This document shows positions 32,299 to 43,127 of a DNA stretch of 64,000 nt, piece after piece. Position 1 is the first letter of the stretch, and each line of letters opens with the position of its first letter. The stretch is from a virus, in IMG/VR virus record IMGVR_UViG_3300013004_000026, positions 1-64,000 of that record. One strand, written 5' to 3'. The position numbers and the translations under genes are program-made. The notes beneath the pieces are model-generated. The model did no database searches. It was not told where the DNA came from and saw only the letters and a program-made list of their open reading frames with translations.

Positions 32299-35200
32299 TA
32301 TCTAAATACTCCGGTTTTAGGGAACTTGATATATTTATCCAGAGCTCCTGGTTCGGTATAGTTGTCTCTGTTGCTAACAAAACGGGTGCCTTCGGTGTCA
32401 AAACTGGTGTTTTGAGTGCTATCTGGCAGGTTAGTACTGATCAAACTATACTCTGGTACTGTTTTACCCGTCTTGATCAACGGGTCATAAAACAGCTTGG
32501 TTGTTTCTCTAATTACTGTAACCACTTGGTTAAGCAGAATTTGTCGTATAAAAGTCAGGACAACCAAATCGTTGGCAATTTCCACTTGCCAAATACCTGC
32601 TCGTTGGTTGCTGATGTTGGTATTAATACTGTCTAGATATCCTGGAATAATTGTGAGTTCATCATATGCACCTGTATCAAATCCTGAACCAGAACTGGGT
32701 TCTGAACCAAATGTTTCGTTAAACAAGTTCCAACCATCATTTACACCGCCAAACCCTTCTTGTTGTGCAAAAATCAAGGTGTCTCCAGTTTGTAAGCTGT
32801 ATCCACGCTGTGTCACAGATTGAACTGTGTTGAGATTAATTTGATCAAATCGCACATTGCGTATGGCCCAGGTCACTGTAAAGTTTGGAGACTCGCGCAG
32901 TACAACACCTGCTGTGCCAACTGCCACTGGTATTACCGTGTCTCTACTTACTGCATTCAATTGATTGTTCACAAAACGATCGGACTGGCGCCAGCTGGTG
33001 CCATCGGTGCTGTACACAATAGAACCTCTATCGCCTACTGCAACATATTGATTGTTTACAAAAGCCACAGATCTCAAGGTGTCTGTAACACCGGCTGTGT
33101 AACGTTGCCAAACTGTATCTTCCTGATTTTTCAACCATACACTGCCCTTTTGCCCTACTATCACCCACTGGCCTGCATAATAAACATCATACAAGTTTAG
33201 GCTAGTGGTAGAATTATCTAAGGTCCAAGTCAGCCCATCGTCGACACTGGTAATAATTTGCCCACCCTCCCCCACTGCAATCCATGTATCAACATTGTGA
33301 TACACAGCAGTTAGTGTTCTATTGGCCAGAGTAATAATTGGCAAGCTCCAAATTTCGCCATTGGTGCTGCGGATCACAGTACCCTCATTTCCAACTGCAA
33401 CATAGGTATACAATGTGTTTACGCCGCTGGTGTAACTACGCACTCCGACTGACTTCAAATCGCCGTACAACAAACCAAACTGCTGACTCCATGCACGATC
33501 TGCAACAGATTTTTGAATAATTAATCCTCGATCGCCTACTGCTAACCAACGATCTGCCACACTAATAACTTTATTCAATACCACCCCAGTAAGACCAAAT
33601 GTTATTACATTGTCGTATCCAACATTTATGTTTGCAGTCAATGGGTTGCTCAGTGTAATGGAAGTATCTGTTTTTGCAATGATAGAAGTATTTTCCAACA
33701 CTGATTCTGGTGTACTGAAGTTGATTGAAACATTGCTTTGCGCTGCTACTGTTGAATTAGCAAACACCACAGTCAAATTACTATAAGTGGCATTGGCAGA
33801 TATTTCTGCTATTCTAGCAGTAATTGGAATCCCAGGGCCAACCACATTCATTCCTCTAAAGATGCTACCATTAATGCCAGCTGTGCGAACTGTGATGTAC
33901 ATGCTGGTCCCAAAAGGTGTTACTGAGGCCCAGGCCGCAGTATTATCGCTGTTTGCAATTTCTGTAACATTGAAAATTTGACTACCAATTGGCAACAAGG
34001 TTGTGTCACTAACATTAATCACAGAGTTGCCTGCCATAGCCGTGGTTGTGATTCGATGCACCAGCGTTAGGTCTGACCCAGCTTGAATATTTGCACTTGG
34101 TGGCACACTGATGTTGGCATAAATGTATTTGGTTAGAACTGTAGCACCAGCATTGATAGCAGTTAATCTTGGATAGTAGTTAGCAGATACATTGCCAACA
34201 CTGGTAAAAGTTATGTTGTTGACAAAAGCCGGTGTAGTATTTGCTGTGACCAATACCTCTATATTTCCTCGTAGGTCGTCAAAGGTAATACTAGTGCCTG
34301 TGGGTATAACATTGGTAGTGACATTGCTAAGAAACAGAGTGTTGCCAACATTGGCTGTAATTACTGCTGCATTGGCCAAGTCAATGCCTTTGGTATACAC
34401 AGCATACCCTGTTTGAATATTTGTTGCTGTGTCAATATACACTTCGCTATGGCCGGCGGCGGCTGTACGAGTAACATTAGCGTAAAATTTAGTACCATCT
34501 TGCCATGACACAAATTCTAACGCAGTGCCTGACACAATGGTATTGGCTATATTACTACTCACCCGAATACTGTTTTCAATTGCTGTAACAAAACTTCTTG
34601 CGTTGGATACAAAAATACTTGACTGTGCAATTTCGTCACCGATCTTTACTACCGAGGTAGACGGAAATCTTATCACGCTTGTGCTGCCAGCAGTGAGACT
34701 GTTCAATATTCCCAAAGTATATGTAAAGTTTATTCTTGCATTGTCAGCAGCCCATTTTTCTCCACTACGACTTTGAAGTATGGCACTGTTGGCACCAATG
34801 GCAAGATAGCCTGCGCCAACTTTGTATGCTATACTGGTAAGTTGGTTGCCTGTGCCACTGGTTTCAATCAGCCATGCTCCTTTATCTACTATACCAACAC
34901 TGGGAATCCTATTAAAAGTTGTGGTCTGACTACGCACAAAAGAGTTTGAATCTGCGTTGTAGTTTTCGCTCAGAGTTCTATCCCATTGATATCTGTCGGC
35001 AGTAAATTTGAACGAGTTCATGATATCGCCGACACTGAATCCGCTTTGCTCCAAAGCCGCTTGATAACGATACAGCAATTTATCACCTTCGCCGGGATTA
35101 GCATAAGCCAGAACCAACCCTCTAGTCAGGCCCAGTGGCTGATTGGTTTCTGGCTGGACACTCAACATCCAGTCTGGCAATGCTCCTTGAAATTCGTACC

Positions 35201-38200
35201 CAATACGCTCAATGTCTTTTGCCATGTTGGCAAAGCTATTGGTATATACTGTGTTTTCGCCTGTGAGATCGTCGCTGGTAATAAGTCCAAAATCGTCAGT
35301 TCGTGTTATTCTATCGTCCACACTGTGATAATCATCAATGTCCAGACCAGGAGAAATCAAGGTTCCATAATCTATACCTGTGTTTCTGCGCACACTGATT
35401 ATTTCTCCTGGACGATTGGCTGAGTTATAATCCAGTACATCTACATACAATACTTCGTATTTGATAGATCCATCTATGTTTCTAGCCACAGCCTTGCGAA
35501 TAGTGCCAAAGTTTATTTTTTTATTGATATGATGATCACTCATTGCATCCACATAATGTGCTGCTGTTTCTGCTCGTAGCCCTGCCTGAACCAGCATAGT
35601 CAGATCAAGATGTACTCCAAAATATGGATCATTTGGACGATATATCAAATCATTGCTGCTTAGATTTGCGTCAGTTACAATAGATCTAAACACCTGTCTA
35701 AGGCCAGCTGGTAACAAAGCCTTGAGATATAAATTTTCAAAAGGTCGTTGATTTATATTTTTCACCACTAGTGAAAATTCTTTTTCACTGTAAATTTGTC
35801 CTGTAACATCTTCTGCAATGACTGTGAATGTAAATTTACTATCATAGGTATTTGTACCTGTATCAAACTGTATTTGACTAGTGTTCCTGTCTATGCTAAA
35901 AAAATCAAATGATGTTCTACCGCTGATAAGTCCATTAGGTAACAGTCGTAGACCTTGTGGAATTCGTAGGTATTGTCCGCTCTTGACTCTATAAGTCAAA
36001 CTAGTATTACTTCTGCTGGTAGCTTCAATTTGTAAAGTGCTTATAGCACCGTTGTCAATGGAATCTAAATTAGTTGGTGTGTTCCAAGTTACAAGGTCTT
36101 GGGCTGCACTCAGCACTTTTAGGGTAAATTTAACAGGCTGACTACTGCGTCGACTGGTAACAGATTCACTAATAGGAACATCAACATAAGCTGTCACTAT
36201 AAATTCATAAGTGGATTCGTATGATGTACTGGTACCTAGTGTACCTAGTAACCAGCCAGTATTAAGATCAAGAAAAATACCACCCGGCAGGCTTAGATCA
36301 GATTGATCAAAACTTTTGTTGTCAAATGGAACAATAGTATACACATTATCCTGATCGTCAGGGGATGGTGCGGCACCTTGATCAAACCTAGCAGGCCCAG
36401 ATGCATTAACTGACCACTTTACTTGGCCATTTGGATTTGCATAATAGGCCTGAAATCTATAGGCATAACTTTGCAATTGTCGTACAGGCGGCAACTCAAC
36501 CGAGGTTGTTATAATACTTGGATACAAGTACCCATCTCGATCAACAGAATATAATGTGCTATCAGCAGTAATTAATTCATTGTCAACCAAGAAAAATGAT
36601 CTAGCATAAATTCCAATGGAATATCTTTGATAAGAATAATTTATTCCATCATAGATTCGAATGGTAAATTGGTATCTACGACTGTCGGCAGCGCCTTCAA
36701 AATCCCATACATATTGATCGTAACCGCCAACATCATATGCTGAAGTGCCTGCTTCTCCGGCTGCCGACGGAGCTAGTGCAAACCCACTGATCAACCCTGA
36801 TTGACTGAGTGCAAGTCCTGGAGGTAATCTGCCTTGACTCACACTCCATTCTAATTTGCCAGTTGGGCTGGTTTCTAGAGCGTTGATTTGAAGTACCACT
36901 GGGTCACTGTCAAAGAAGTACCCTAGATCTTCGATACCAAAGCTGGTAAGATTGTCGATGGTGGCACTGGCTGTGGTTGTATTGGCACCACTAAATGTGA
37001 TTGTAGGAATAGAGGTATATCCGGTGCCGGCCTTGGTCAACCCAATGCTTTTGATTGCACCATTGGCAAATAAAAATATTTTGCCCGGCAAAGCCGATTC
37101 ACTGTCTAGGAGGTCGGGCGCACTTATACTTACAGCTACATTTGCAGCAAAATACCCACTGCCTCTGTTGGTGAAACTTAAATTAATGTTACCTCGTGTT
37201 TGACCAACTCCTTCGCCGCGCACTCCTGTTGGCAAAATCGTAGGAAGCACAATCTGATTTACAAATATGCTAAATGTTCTGTCGGCAATTTGATTTACGG
37301 TATTCTTGACTCTTATAGTAAAACGGAATTCTCTAGCCACAGGATCGCCGGAGGTTACAACCTGAGGAAAACCATAAATTCTACCGCTTGGTACTACCTG
37401 TAGTCCTGGAGGAAGTTGTCCACTGAGCAAACTATAGGTTAAATTGCTTGCTTGAGGTTCAATGTTTGCCACACCGGAAACTTCGTCACTACTGAGACTG
37501 CCGTAGAATCTGGCTCCAACTATGTACGGAAATGTTGGCTGATCATCCAAATCTTGTGACATGAAATAGGCATAGGTGCCATTGGGAAATTCTGGAGTTA
37601 CACAAAATCTTCCATTGCTTTGATCTAATGTTGTACCGCTAGGAGCGGTATATTCATAATCTTGTACAAAGATACCCAATGGCCAGATACCTTGCACCCT
37701 GGTATCAGTTCTGAACTCATAATTTATTTCTGCGTTCACTTGTATTGCATTTGAAAGCACCCGCACAATTTTATAGGTTTTTGCTGGCCAGGGGCCGCGC
37801 AGTTCCATACCAGGATACAATCCTTGTGTGGTGCTTACTGGAATTTGAGTACCGGGATACCGGCCTGGTAATACACTTACACTTGCGGGCAACGGGCGCC
37901 CTGATTTTTCAACAAGAGTATAGCCTGAACGCATTCTTACCACACCACCAATGGTGCTTGGGTTATCATATCCATACGGACCGTAAATAGGATAACCATC
38001 AATGGCCCATCCTAGTATTTTGCTATGACCGTCGGTGTGTCGATATCCTGATTTCCATGCAAGCAAGTTTTGCCAAGCATCTGCATTTATAAATTGACTG
38101 GTACGATAGTTATAGGTACCATTTGCTGCTGGCTGACCTCCACTGGCATCTTCTCCTAGTACTCCAGCTGCTACTGCATTCACAGTCCAGTTTGAATCAA

Positions 38201-38624
38201 ATGATGTGATTGTTGTTTCAGATGCAGGCGCAAACAGCACAATGCCAACTGCGCTAATACCAATCACACCAGTGCTGACCGGAGTTTGTACCAATGCCAC
38301 TCGATTTAGGCCGCCTCGGTAAGGGGTAAGTAAGTCGATTGACTGTGCAGCTATTCTGTTGAGATTTTTGTCATTTGGAAATGCCCCAACTGTGACCAGT
38401 CCAGTGAGATTATTTGTTTGAATACGCCATGTGGTTTTGTCTGTTAGGATACTGGTTTGCACAGCATTTTCAATACCATTTCCTGTGATACTGTCCCTGG
38501 GGTCAAAGCCTGCAGAAGGGGCAGGTGCAACTGGATTTTCTACATCCAGTTGCAGACTTACTTCTGTGTTTTCTGCGTAGGTACCTAAATTGCCTTCAGG
38601 TGTTATCCAGCGTAGTTTTGCCAT
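32298..38624 (-). CDS. Giant multidomain virion protein with YHYH, Ig-like and beta-propeller parts, 2108 aa
   Basis: Domains in order: an N-terminal anchor; a YHYH-type domain at about 190-360 (GYRHTDGHSK, AIDGYPIYGPYG, GRFCVTPEFPNGTYAYF); four Ig-like/cadherin-like repeats with the LPPGLxxxPSGxIxG signature (about 395-980); a helical/mixed central region to 1280; beta-rich repeats; and a propeller of VAVGxxGxIxxSxDGxxW units at about 1650-1900, resembling Ycf48/BNR repeats. Such a combination suggests a large adhesin or baseplate/fibre arm that binds host-surface sugars or protein. Late box CATAAATA lies 18 nt upstream. Confidence 0.82.
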   Translation of the reverse strand: MAKLRWITPEGNLGTYAENTEVSLQLDVENPVAPAPSAGFDPRDSITGNGIENAVQTSILTDKTTWRIQTNNLTGLVTVGAFPNDKNLNRIAAQSIDLLTPYRGGLNRVALVQTPVSTGVIGISAVGIVLFAPASETTITSFDSNWTVNAVAAGVLGEDASGGQPAANGTYNYRTSQFINADAWQNLLAWKSGYRHTDGHSKILGWAIDGYPIYGPYGYDNPSTIGGVVRMRSGYTLVEKSGRPLPASVSVLPGRYPGTQIPVSTTQGLYPGMELRGPWPAKTYKIVRVLSNAIQVNAEINYEFRTDTRVQGIWPLGIFVQDYEYTAPSGTTLDQSNGRFCVTPEFPNGTYAYFMSQDLDDQPTFPYIVGARFYGSLSSDEVSGVANIEPQASNLTYSLLSGQLPPGLQVVPSGRIYGFPQVVTSGDPVAREFRFTIRVKNTVNQIADRTFSIFVNQIVLPTILPTGVRGEGVGQTRGNINLSFTNRGSGYFAANVAVSISAPDLLDSESALPGKIFLFANGAIKSIGLTKAGTGYTSIPTITFSGANTTTASATIDNLTSFGIEDLGYFFDSDPVVLQINALETSPTGKLEWSVSQGRLPPGLALSQSGLISGFALAPSAAGEAGTSAYDVGGYDQYVWDFEGAADSRRYQFTIRIYDGINYSYQRYSIGIYARSFFLVDNELITADSTLYSVDRDGYLYPSIITTSVELPPVRQLQSYAYRFQAYYANPNGQVKWSVNASGPARFDQGAAPSPDDQDNVYTIVPFDNKSFDQSDLSLPGGIFLDLNTGWLLGTLGTSTSYESTYEFIVTAYVDVPISESVTSRRSSQPVKFTLKVLSAAQDLVTWNTPTNLDSIDNGAISTLQIEATSRSNTSLTYRVKSGQYLRIPQGLRLLPNGLISGRTSFDFFSIDRNTSQIQFDTGTNTYDSKFTFTVIAEDVTGQIYSEKEFSLVVKNINQRPFENLYLKALLPAGLRQVFRSIVTDANLSSNDLIYRPNDPYFGVHLDLTMLVQAGLRAETAAHYVDAMSDHHINKKINFGTIRKAVARNIDGSIKYEVLYVDVLDYNSANRPGEIISVRRNTGIDYGTLISPGLDIDDYHSVDDRITRTDDFGLITSDDLTGENTVYTNSFANMAKDIERIGYEFQGALPDWMLSVQPETNQPLGLTRGLVLAYANPGEGDKLLYRYQAALEQSGFSVGDIMNSFKFTADRYQWDRTLSENYNADSNSFVRSQTTTFNRIPSVGIVDKGAWLIETSGTGNQLTSIAYKVGAGYLAIGANSAILQSRSGEKWAADNARINFTYTLGILNSLTAGSTSVIRFPSTSVVKIGDEIAQSSIFVSNARSFVTAIENSIRVSSNIANTIVSGTALEFVSWQDGTKFYANVTRTAAAGHSEVYIDTATNIQTGYAVYTKGIDLANAAVITANVGNTLFLSNVTTNVIPTGTSITFDDLRGNIEVLVTANTTPAFVNNITFTSVGNVSANYYPRLTAINAGATVLTKYIYANISVPPSANIQAGSDLTLVHRITTTAMAGNSVINVSDTTLLPIGSQIFNVTEIANSDNTAAWASVTPFGTSMYITVRTAGINGSIFRGMNVVGPGIPITARIAEISANATYSNLTVVFANSTVAAQSNVSINFSTPESVLENTSIIAKTDTSITLSNPLTANINVGYDNVITFGLTGVVLNKVISVADRWLAVGDRGLIIQKSVADRAWSQQFGLLYGDLKSVGVRSYTSGVNTLYTYVAVGNEGTVIRSTNGEIWSLPIITLANRTLTAVYHNVDTWIAVGEGGQIITSVDDGLTWTLDNSTTSLNLYDVYYAGQWVIVGQKGSVWLKNQEDTVWQRYTAGVTDTLRSVAFVNNQYVAVGDRGSIVYSTDGTSWRQSDRFVNNQLNAVSRDTVIPVAVGTAGVVLRESPNFTVTWAIRNVRFDQINLNTVQSVTQRGYSLQTGDTLIFAQQEGFGGVNDGWNLFNETFGSEPSSGSGFDTGAYDELTIIPGYLDSINTNISNQRAGIWQVEIANDLVVLTFIRQILLNQVVTVIRETTKLFYDPLIKTGKTVPEYSLISTNLPDSTQNTSFDTEGTRFVSNRDNYTEPGALDKYIKFPKTGVFR
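32332..32339 (-). promoter_or_regulatory. Late promoter-like box GATAAATA
   Basis: GATAAATA on the minus strand, 33 nt before ATG 32298, inside the end of the preceding gene. Spacing is longer than usual. Confidence 0.3.
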
Positions 38625-38641
38625 GTCTGTTCCATTTTATG

Positions 38642-38649
38642 TATTTATG
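38642..38649 (-). promoter_or_regulatory. Late promoter box CATAAATA
   Basis: CATAAATA on the minus strand, 17-18 nt before ATG 38624. Confidence 0.5.
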
Positions 38650-38665
38650 GAACTGCAAAACTGGA

Positions 38666-41600
38666 TTAGGCCTGTGCTTCGTTCCAACGAAGCGTTGCAC
38701 TTACATTGCCAATAATGCGGTCGCCTGTGCTATCAGTTGGATATAGCGCCATATTAATATACAGTGTGTCTGATCCATTTGGGAATGTACCGCGCCCACC
38801 AATGGCACTTTGAGTCAATTCTTTAATTCCGCTCAAATCCAATTGATTCGACTGCCCGGGGCTAGACACAAATTCAAATATTTTTTCACCTGCTATCGCT
38901 GCATTTCCTGTAGTAGGGGCAAAAGTTGGAATTGTTGCTATTTGTGTAAAACTCGGCTGATTACCATATGTTGTGGCATTCAAAGATGTCCAGGTTTCGT
39001 TTTCGCTGTAGTTTGCAGGGTTAAGAATACCCTGAACTAATATGCTGGTGTTAGCTCCAGTTTGGACTCTAGCCAGGCCTGGTGCATCTCCTGCTCCTAC
39101 TGCTACTTGTACATTGCCCACAGTAACATCAATGTCTTGCAGTAACAGCTGAGCTCGATTGAGCAGTTCTTTTACTCCTAGATCTCCGGTCAATCCATTA
39201 CTTGCACTTGGTGCTAGTCTAATACCAAAGTATGCCTGAAGATTACTGTATACTGGAGTCGGCGTTTGTGAATATGAGAACGCATAACCCCGGTCAAGAT
39301 CAAACCCGCCATCCATGATATATGAACTACCCCAGTGGCTCATGTTTGGACTTGCTACTAGACTAACCAGCTCAACGCCGGATCCTTCGCCGTGACTCTG
39401 CGGCACTGGACGGCCATGAATAGTTCTATATGCGCCTCCCAAGAACACATTGGCACCGGCACATCTAGTTAGGCTGTTCAATGTTGGCCACGGTATGTCG
39501 TTACGAGAAATCGAATTATACTTTATTAATTCATAGTTCATGTACACAAAACCACTGTCTGGGAAGAAGTCTGCATTTTCCACAGCCATGGTAGCTGTTA
39601 TAGAAGCTCCTAAAACACTTGTTTTTAGTGCAGTTACACCTGCGGCACCTTCATTATTAACCTCATAGCGCACTGGCAAGTTGGCACTGCGCATGGATGC
39701 GGTAACATTAATGTTGTTTTGCTTCATACGATGCATGATAATAAAGTTTGCATCGGTGCCACGAATCATGAAGTCCATAAAACCTGCGCCATACCATGTA
39801 AACTGAATACCAATCATTTGCATGTGATTTGGATCAAATTTATAACCACTTGACCCACTGCCATCCACAGTGTCGTAATTAAAATCTTCTTGCTTTATTC
39901 GAACTTCTTCCACCTTGTACATGTAGTTGCCGTCTGAAGTAACACTGCCTCTAAAATCCGGAGTCACTGAAATTTCTGTGCCGGTGGTGATAAAGTTTAC
40001 TTTGTGGACCATGCCTTTAATTACCACACGGTCGCCAATTTTAAGCTGTTGGCCCCACAGAGTATTTGCACCATAAATGGTATTTGACCCCACAGTAAAG
40101 GTAGCAGTACCTGCCAGCTGAAGTGTGCTTGTTCGCTTGACTGCGTTAAATTGACTTCCGTCATATTCCAAGAACATGCCATTGGCATCATCATGCGGGC
40201 CTGTTCTAATCACTGAGCCATGCCATCTAAACATATAGAGTTTTGGCACCTTGCTCAAATCGCCCTCAGTACTGTCCAGCAATTGCACCGCAATAACCTT
40301 AAGTTGTACATCGCTGTCCACTGCAATCACAGTGTATTGAGCATTGTAACCACCGGTAGCGATACCTTGTAGTCTAATTACTGCACCAATTTGACATCCA
40401 TGCGGTACCGCAGTCTCAATGGTAATTGTTGAGCCTATGCCAACCCCACTGGACTGAACATCTGTTACATCATAGTTGGGAGCAAACAGCACACCGGTGG
40501 TGTACAAAAATCCTTTACCAGACTGATATCGGAAATATTTTTTACTTTGGCGAGTTGCAGCCGCACCATGTACAGCACTGGCAGTTCCAAGTAATACACC
40601 GCCGTCACCTGGTCTATGTAGGAAAAATCCGTCATTGCGAGTGTACACTCTAAACTGGTTTGTATTTGTATCAGGAGCAATATTGCCCCCTGTTATAACT
40701 TGTCCACGAGCGGCAAATTCTACTTGATAAGCTGTAGGTATGCTGTTGGCATAATACCCGCCCGGTAAATTAGCAAATTGTCCAGCACTAACTGTTGAAT
40801 TTGCACCAATCATTAAAGGCATACCGGGCGTGAACCCATGCGGCGAACTGAAATGTATAGTGATACTACTAGGAGTTGCGCCGTTGCTGTTGAATTGAAT
40901 AACAGGTAGATCAGCACCAGAATAAAAACCGCCTTTGCGCACAATTGTTCTAGGACTAATAATACTGTTGTTGGTACCTGCCCAGAACGAAGTGATCTCT
41001 CCTTTGGCAAAGTATGTAAACGTGTTGGCTGTAACAGAGTATACTAGTGAAGTTCCTTGACCTCGTGTGAATCCAGGAGCATTCACATCCAGTTGCTGTA
41101 AAGTAAATGCATCGTTTACTACTAGTCCATGAAATACAGATGTCACAGTAACTAAACTTGGATTGCTACCATTTGTTTCCACAGCAGTAACTGGCAGTTC
41201 AGCACCTGGTAATTCATAAACGCTGGGATATGCGTTTACTGTTTCAAAGCCTTGCCATTTGGTACCTTGTAAACCATATTCAAAGTCAGCGTCAATCTGT
41301 GATTGAGGATTGGCCACACGCTGGCGTTCAATGGCGTCTGTGCCAAAGTCATTCCAGGTTCGTACCAATTGGTATTGTTCTTCAATGAAAATACTAATCT
41401 CATCGCTGGGGTTGTGTGTGCTGGTATCAATATCAGTTATATAGATATAGGTTTCGCCTAGTGTAATGGCATTTTGTAGTAATGCAGTACCAACCGTGCC
41501 TGTGCCTGCAGGTATGTTATCATAAGTTACCACGGTGTTGTCAGCATCGTTGGTTTTGATACCACCGGGCCTATAGGTTACAGTTGCGCCTGTGTTTTGT

Positions 41601-41776
41601 GTGTCAGCAAAGTTATAATAGATTACTCCACGAGTGACATTTGTGATCAGCAGCAGTTTGAACAGATCCTGTTTTCCTTCAACCGCGATATAACCGCTGA
41701 ACCCGTCACCACCACTGCGTCCTGCACCCACGCCGCCTGGTACAAATAAATATTTTCGAACTTGTCTTTTTGCCAT
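38666..41776 (-). CDS. Large virion structural protein, 1036 aa
   Basis: Beta-rich throughout, beginning MAKRQVRKYLFVPGGVGAGR, with repeats of the type T(V/I)TSxxxHGLxxxDxxxL at about 195-240 and similar elements near 310 and 450. A central segment YKFDPNHMQMIGIQFTWYGA looks like a tail/baseplate wedge motif seen in marine T4-like phages. Not assigned to a T4 gene number. It lies between adhesin genes. Confidence 0.75.
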   Translation of the reverse strand: MAKRQVRKYLFVPGGVGAGRSGGDGFSGYIAVEGKQDLFKLLLITNVTRGVIYYNFADTQNTGATVTYRPGGIKTNDADNTVVTYDNIPAGTGTVGTALLQNAITLGETYIYITDIDTSTHNPSDEISIFIEEQYQLVRTWNDFGTDAIERQRVANPQSQIDADFEYGLQGTKWQGFETVNAYPSVYELPGAELPVTAVETNGSNPSLVTVTSVFHGLVVNDAFTLQQLDVNAPGFTRGQGTSLVYSVTANTFTYFAKGEITSFWAGTNNSIISPRTIVRKGGFYSGADLPVIQFNSNGATPSSITIHFSSPHGFTPGMPLMIGANSTVSAGQFANLPGGYYANSIPTAYQVEFAARGQVITGGNIAPDTNTNQFRVYTRNDGFFLHRPGDGGVLLGTASAVHGAAATRQSKKYFRYQSGKGFLYTTGVLFAPNYDVTDVQSSGVGIGSTITIETAVPHGCQIGAVIRLQGIATGGYNAQYTVIAVDSDVQLKVIAVQLLDSTEGDLSKVPKLYMFRWHGSVIRTGPHDDANGMFLEYDGSQFNAVKRTSTLQLAGTATFTVGSNTIYGANTLWGQQLKIGDRVVIKGMVHKVNFITTGTEISVTPDFRGSVTSDGNYMYKVEEVRIKQEDFNYDTVDGSGSSGYKFDPNHMQMIGIQFTWYGAGFMDFMIRGTDANFIIMHRMKQNNINVTASMRSANLPVRYEVNNEGAAGVTALKTSVLGASITATMAVENADFFPDSGFVYMNYELIKYNSISRNDIPWPTLNSLTRCAGANVFLGGAYRTIHGRPVPQSHGEGSGVELVSLVASPNMSHWGSSYIMDGGFDLDRGYAFSYSQTPTPVYSNLQAYFGIRLAPSASNGLTGDLGVKELLNRAQLLLQDIDVTVGNVQVAVGAGDAPGLARVQTGANTSILVQGILNPANYSENETWTSLNATTYGNQPSFTQIATIPTFAPTTGNAAIAGEKIFEFVSSPGQSNQLDLSGIKELTQSAIGGRGTFPNGSDTLYINMALYPTDSTGDRIIGNVSATLRWNEAQA

Positions 41777-41792
41777 TTAGAAATTACTCCGA

Positions 41793-42677
41793 TTATGATC
41801 CTAATCCAATGGCGAACCCCACTACGGTTGCCGTTACATATTCTTTGGTAGTTACGCTTTTTGGTGTAGGAATCGTTGTCACCGTCAAGTTACCAAATGT
41901 GCCTATACCTGAGATAACATTTCCTGCTGTGAGATTAGCCTGAATTGTTGTGTTGGCAGTTACCAAGAGATTAGCTGTGGTTAATTTGCCAGACAACGAC
42001 GCATTAGCAGCCGTTAAGTTTCCCCAGGTGAGCGTAAGGTTAGACGCTGTAATATTTCCAACCACACTGAGTGTGGTCAAACTACCAACACTGGTCACAT
42101 GAGGTTGAGCATTGGTCAACAGTGTGCCAGTAAGCTGTGTATATGATCCTTTGAAGCCTGCAACATTTGCACCTGTGATATTGCCGCTGGTGGTGTTGAA
42201 TCCTGTGGTAGTGACATTGCCGGTTTCTACACCAGCTTGCAACTGAGTTAAACCACCAATGGTAAGTGTAGCACCGGCAATGCTGGTTTCGCTGGTAAAG
42301 CTTCTTGCAAACAGCTCACTGGTATAGGCAGAACCGCCAACGCCCAGGCCGCCGGCAATTACCACTGCACCTGTAATATTACTGGAGCTGGGTGTGGTGG
42401 ATTGAAATGTGGTTGGGTTGGCAACAGCACCACCAGAGAACAATGTCCCCACTGTGGCTATCTGCACACCATTTAGGAAAAAAGTACCACTGAGATAACT
42501 GGGTTGCACTGCTGTGAGTGAAATGTTTCCTGACGCCGTGAGATTACCAGTGACTAAATTTTGTCTAGCTTCATCTAAAAATGTGAAGTTATCGTTGGCC
42601 TTGATGAAAGCATCGCGAATACTATCCCCGGTGCCATCATTGGGTATTGCGCCAACATTAATTTCAGAAATTGCCAT
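41793..42677 (-). CDS. Short tail fibre with shared docking motif, 294 aa
   Basis: N-terminus MAISEINVGAIPNDGTGDSI, then RDAFIKANDNF, gives the docking motif shared with the two long fibres. Residues about 45-110 carry GAVVIAGGLGVGG; the rest carries LLTNAQPHVTSVGSLTTL and LTAANA repeats like the 2328-aa protein. AGGA precedes ATG 42677 and AATAAATA lies 18 nt upstream. Probably a fibre segment or adaptor that trimerises through beta repeats. Confidence 0.8.
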   Translation of the reverse strand: MAISEINVGAIPNDGTGDSIRDAFIKANDNFTFLDEARQNLVTGNLTASGNISLTAVQPSYLSGTFFLNGVQIATVGTLFSGGAVANPTTFQSTTPSSSNITGAVVIAGGLGVGGSAYTSELFARSFTSETSIAGATLTIGGLTQLQAGVETGNVTTTGFNTTSGNITGANVAGFKGSYTQLTGTLLTNAQPHVTSVGSLTTLSVVGNITASNLTLTWGNLTAANASLSGKLTTANLLVTANTTIQANLTAGNVISGIGTFGNLTVTTIPTPKSVTTKEYVTATVVGFAIGLGS

Positions 42678-42695
42678 TTGTAATCCTATTTGTCA

Positions 42696-42703
42696 TATTT
42701 ATT
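42696..42703 (-). promoter_or_regulatory. Late promoter-like box AATAAATA
   Basis: AATAAATA on the minus strand ending 18 nt before ATG 42677, then AGGA. Confidence 0.47.
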
Positions 42704-42716
42704 CGTGCGACTCTGG

Positions 42717-43127
42717 TCAACTTGTAAATGCAGCTCTGGTAACAGTGATTTCCACATTGGTGCCAACATTGTTAGTGAATCTAAAGTTAACCTGTGTGCC
42801 CACAATAACTGCGTCAAAAGTTGCCAGCAAAAGACTGGGTTGATTACTCAGTCTAGCATATTCGGTGTAATACACAGAGTTGCTGTCATGAGTAAGCAGG
42901 ATTTCACTGGCAAATACAAATGTGCTGTAAGTTGCCTGTACAACATATTTTACAGTTCTAAATCTGTCTACGGAAAAACGATCAAGCACAGTAGTTGTTG
43001 CAGCAGCCACGGTTCGTCGGACACTACGGTTATCAACATATGGATCATGATCTTCAAATGCCAAAGAACCCAAATCTGCATTTGTTGGGATCTGGTTTGG
43101 GGCGTTACCTATGATATTGATTGCCAT
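42717..43127 (-). CDS. Structural protein of the fibre cluster, 136 aa
   Basis: Begins MAINIIGNAPNQIPTNADLG; a region FRTVKYVVQATYSTFVFASE and a beta-rich C-terminus. It lies between two fibre genes and has AAGGAACAT before ATG 43127, overlapping the giant fibre stop by 1 nt. Likely a virion component or fibre-associated cap. Confidence 0.72.
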   Translation of the reverse strand: MAINIIGNAPNQIPTNADLGSLAFEDHDPYVDNRSVRRTVAAATTTVLDRFSVDRFRTVKYVVQATYSTFVFASEILLTHDSNSVYYTEYARLSNQPSLLLATFDAVIVGTQVNFRFTNNVGTNVEITVTRAAFTS

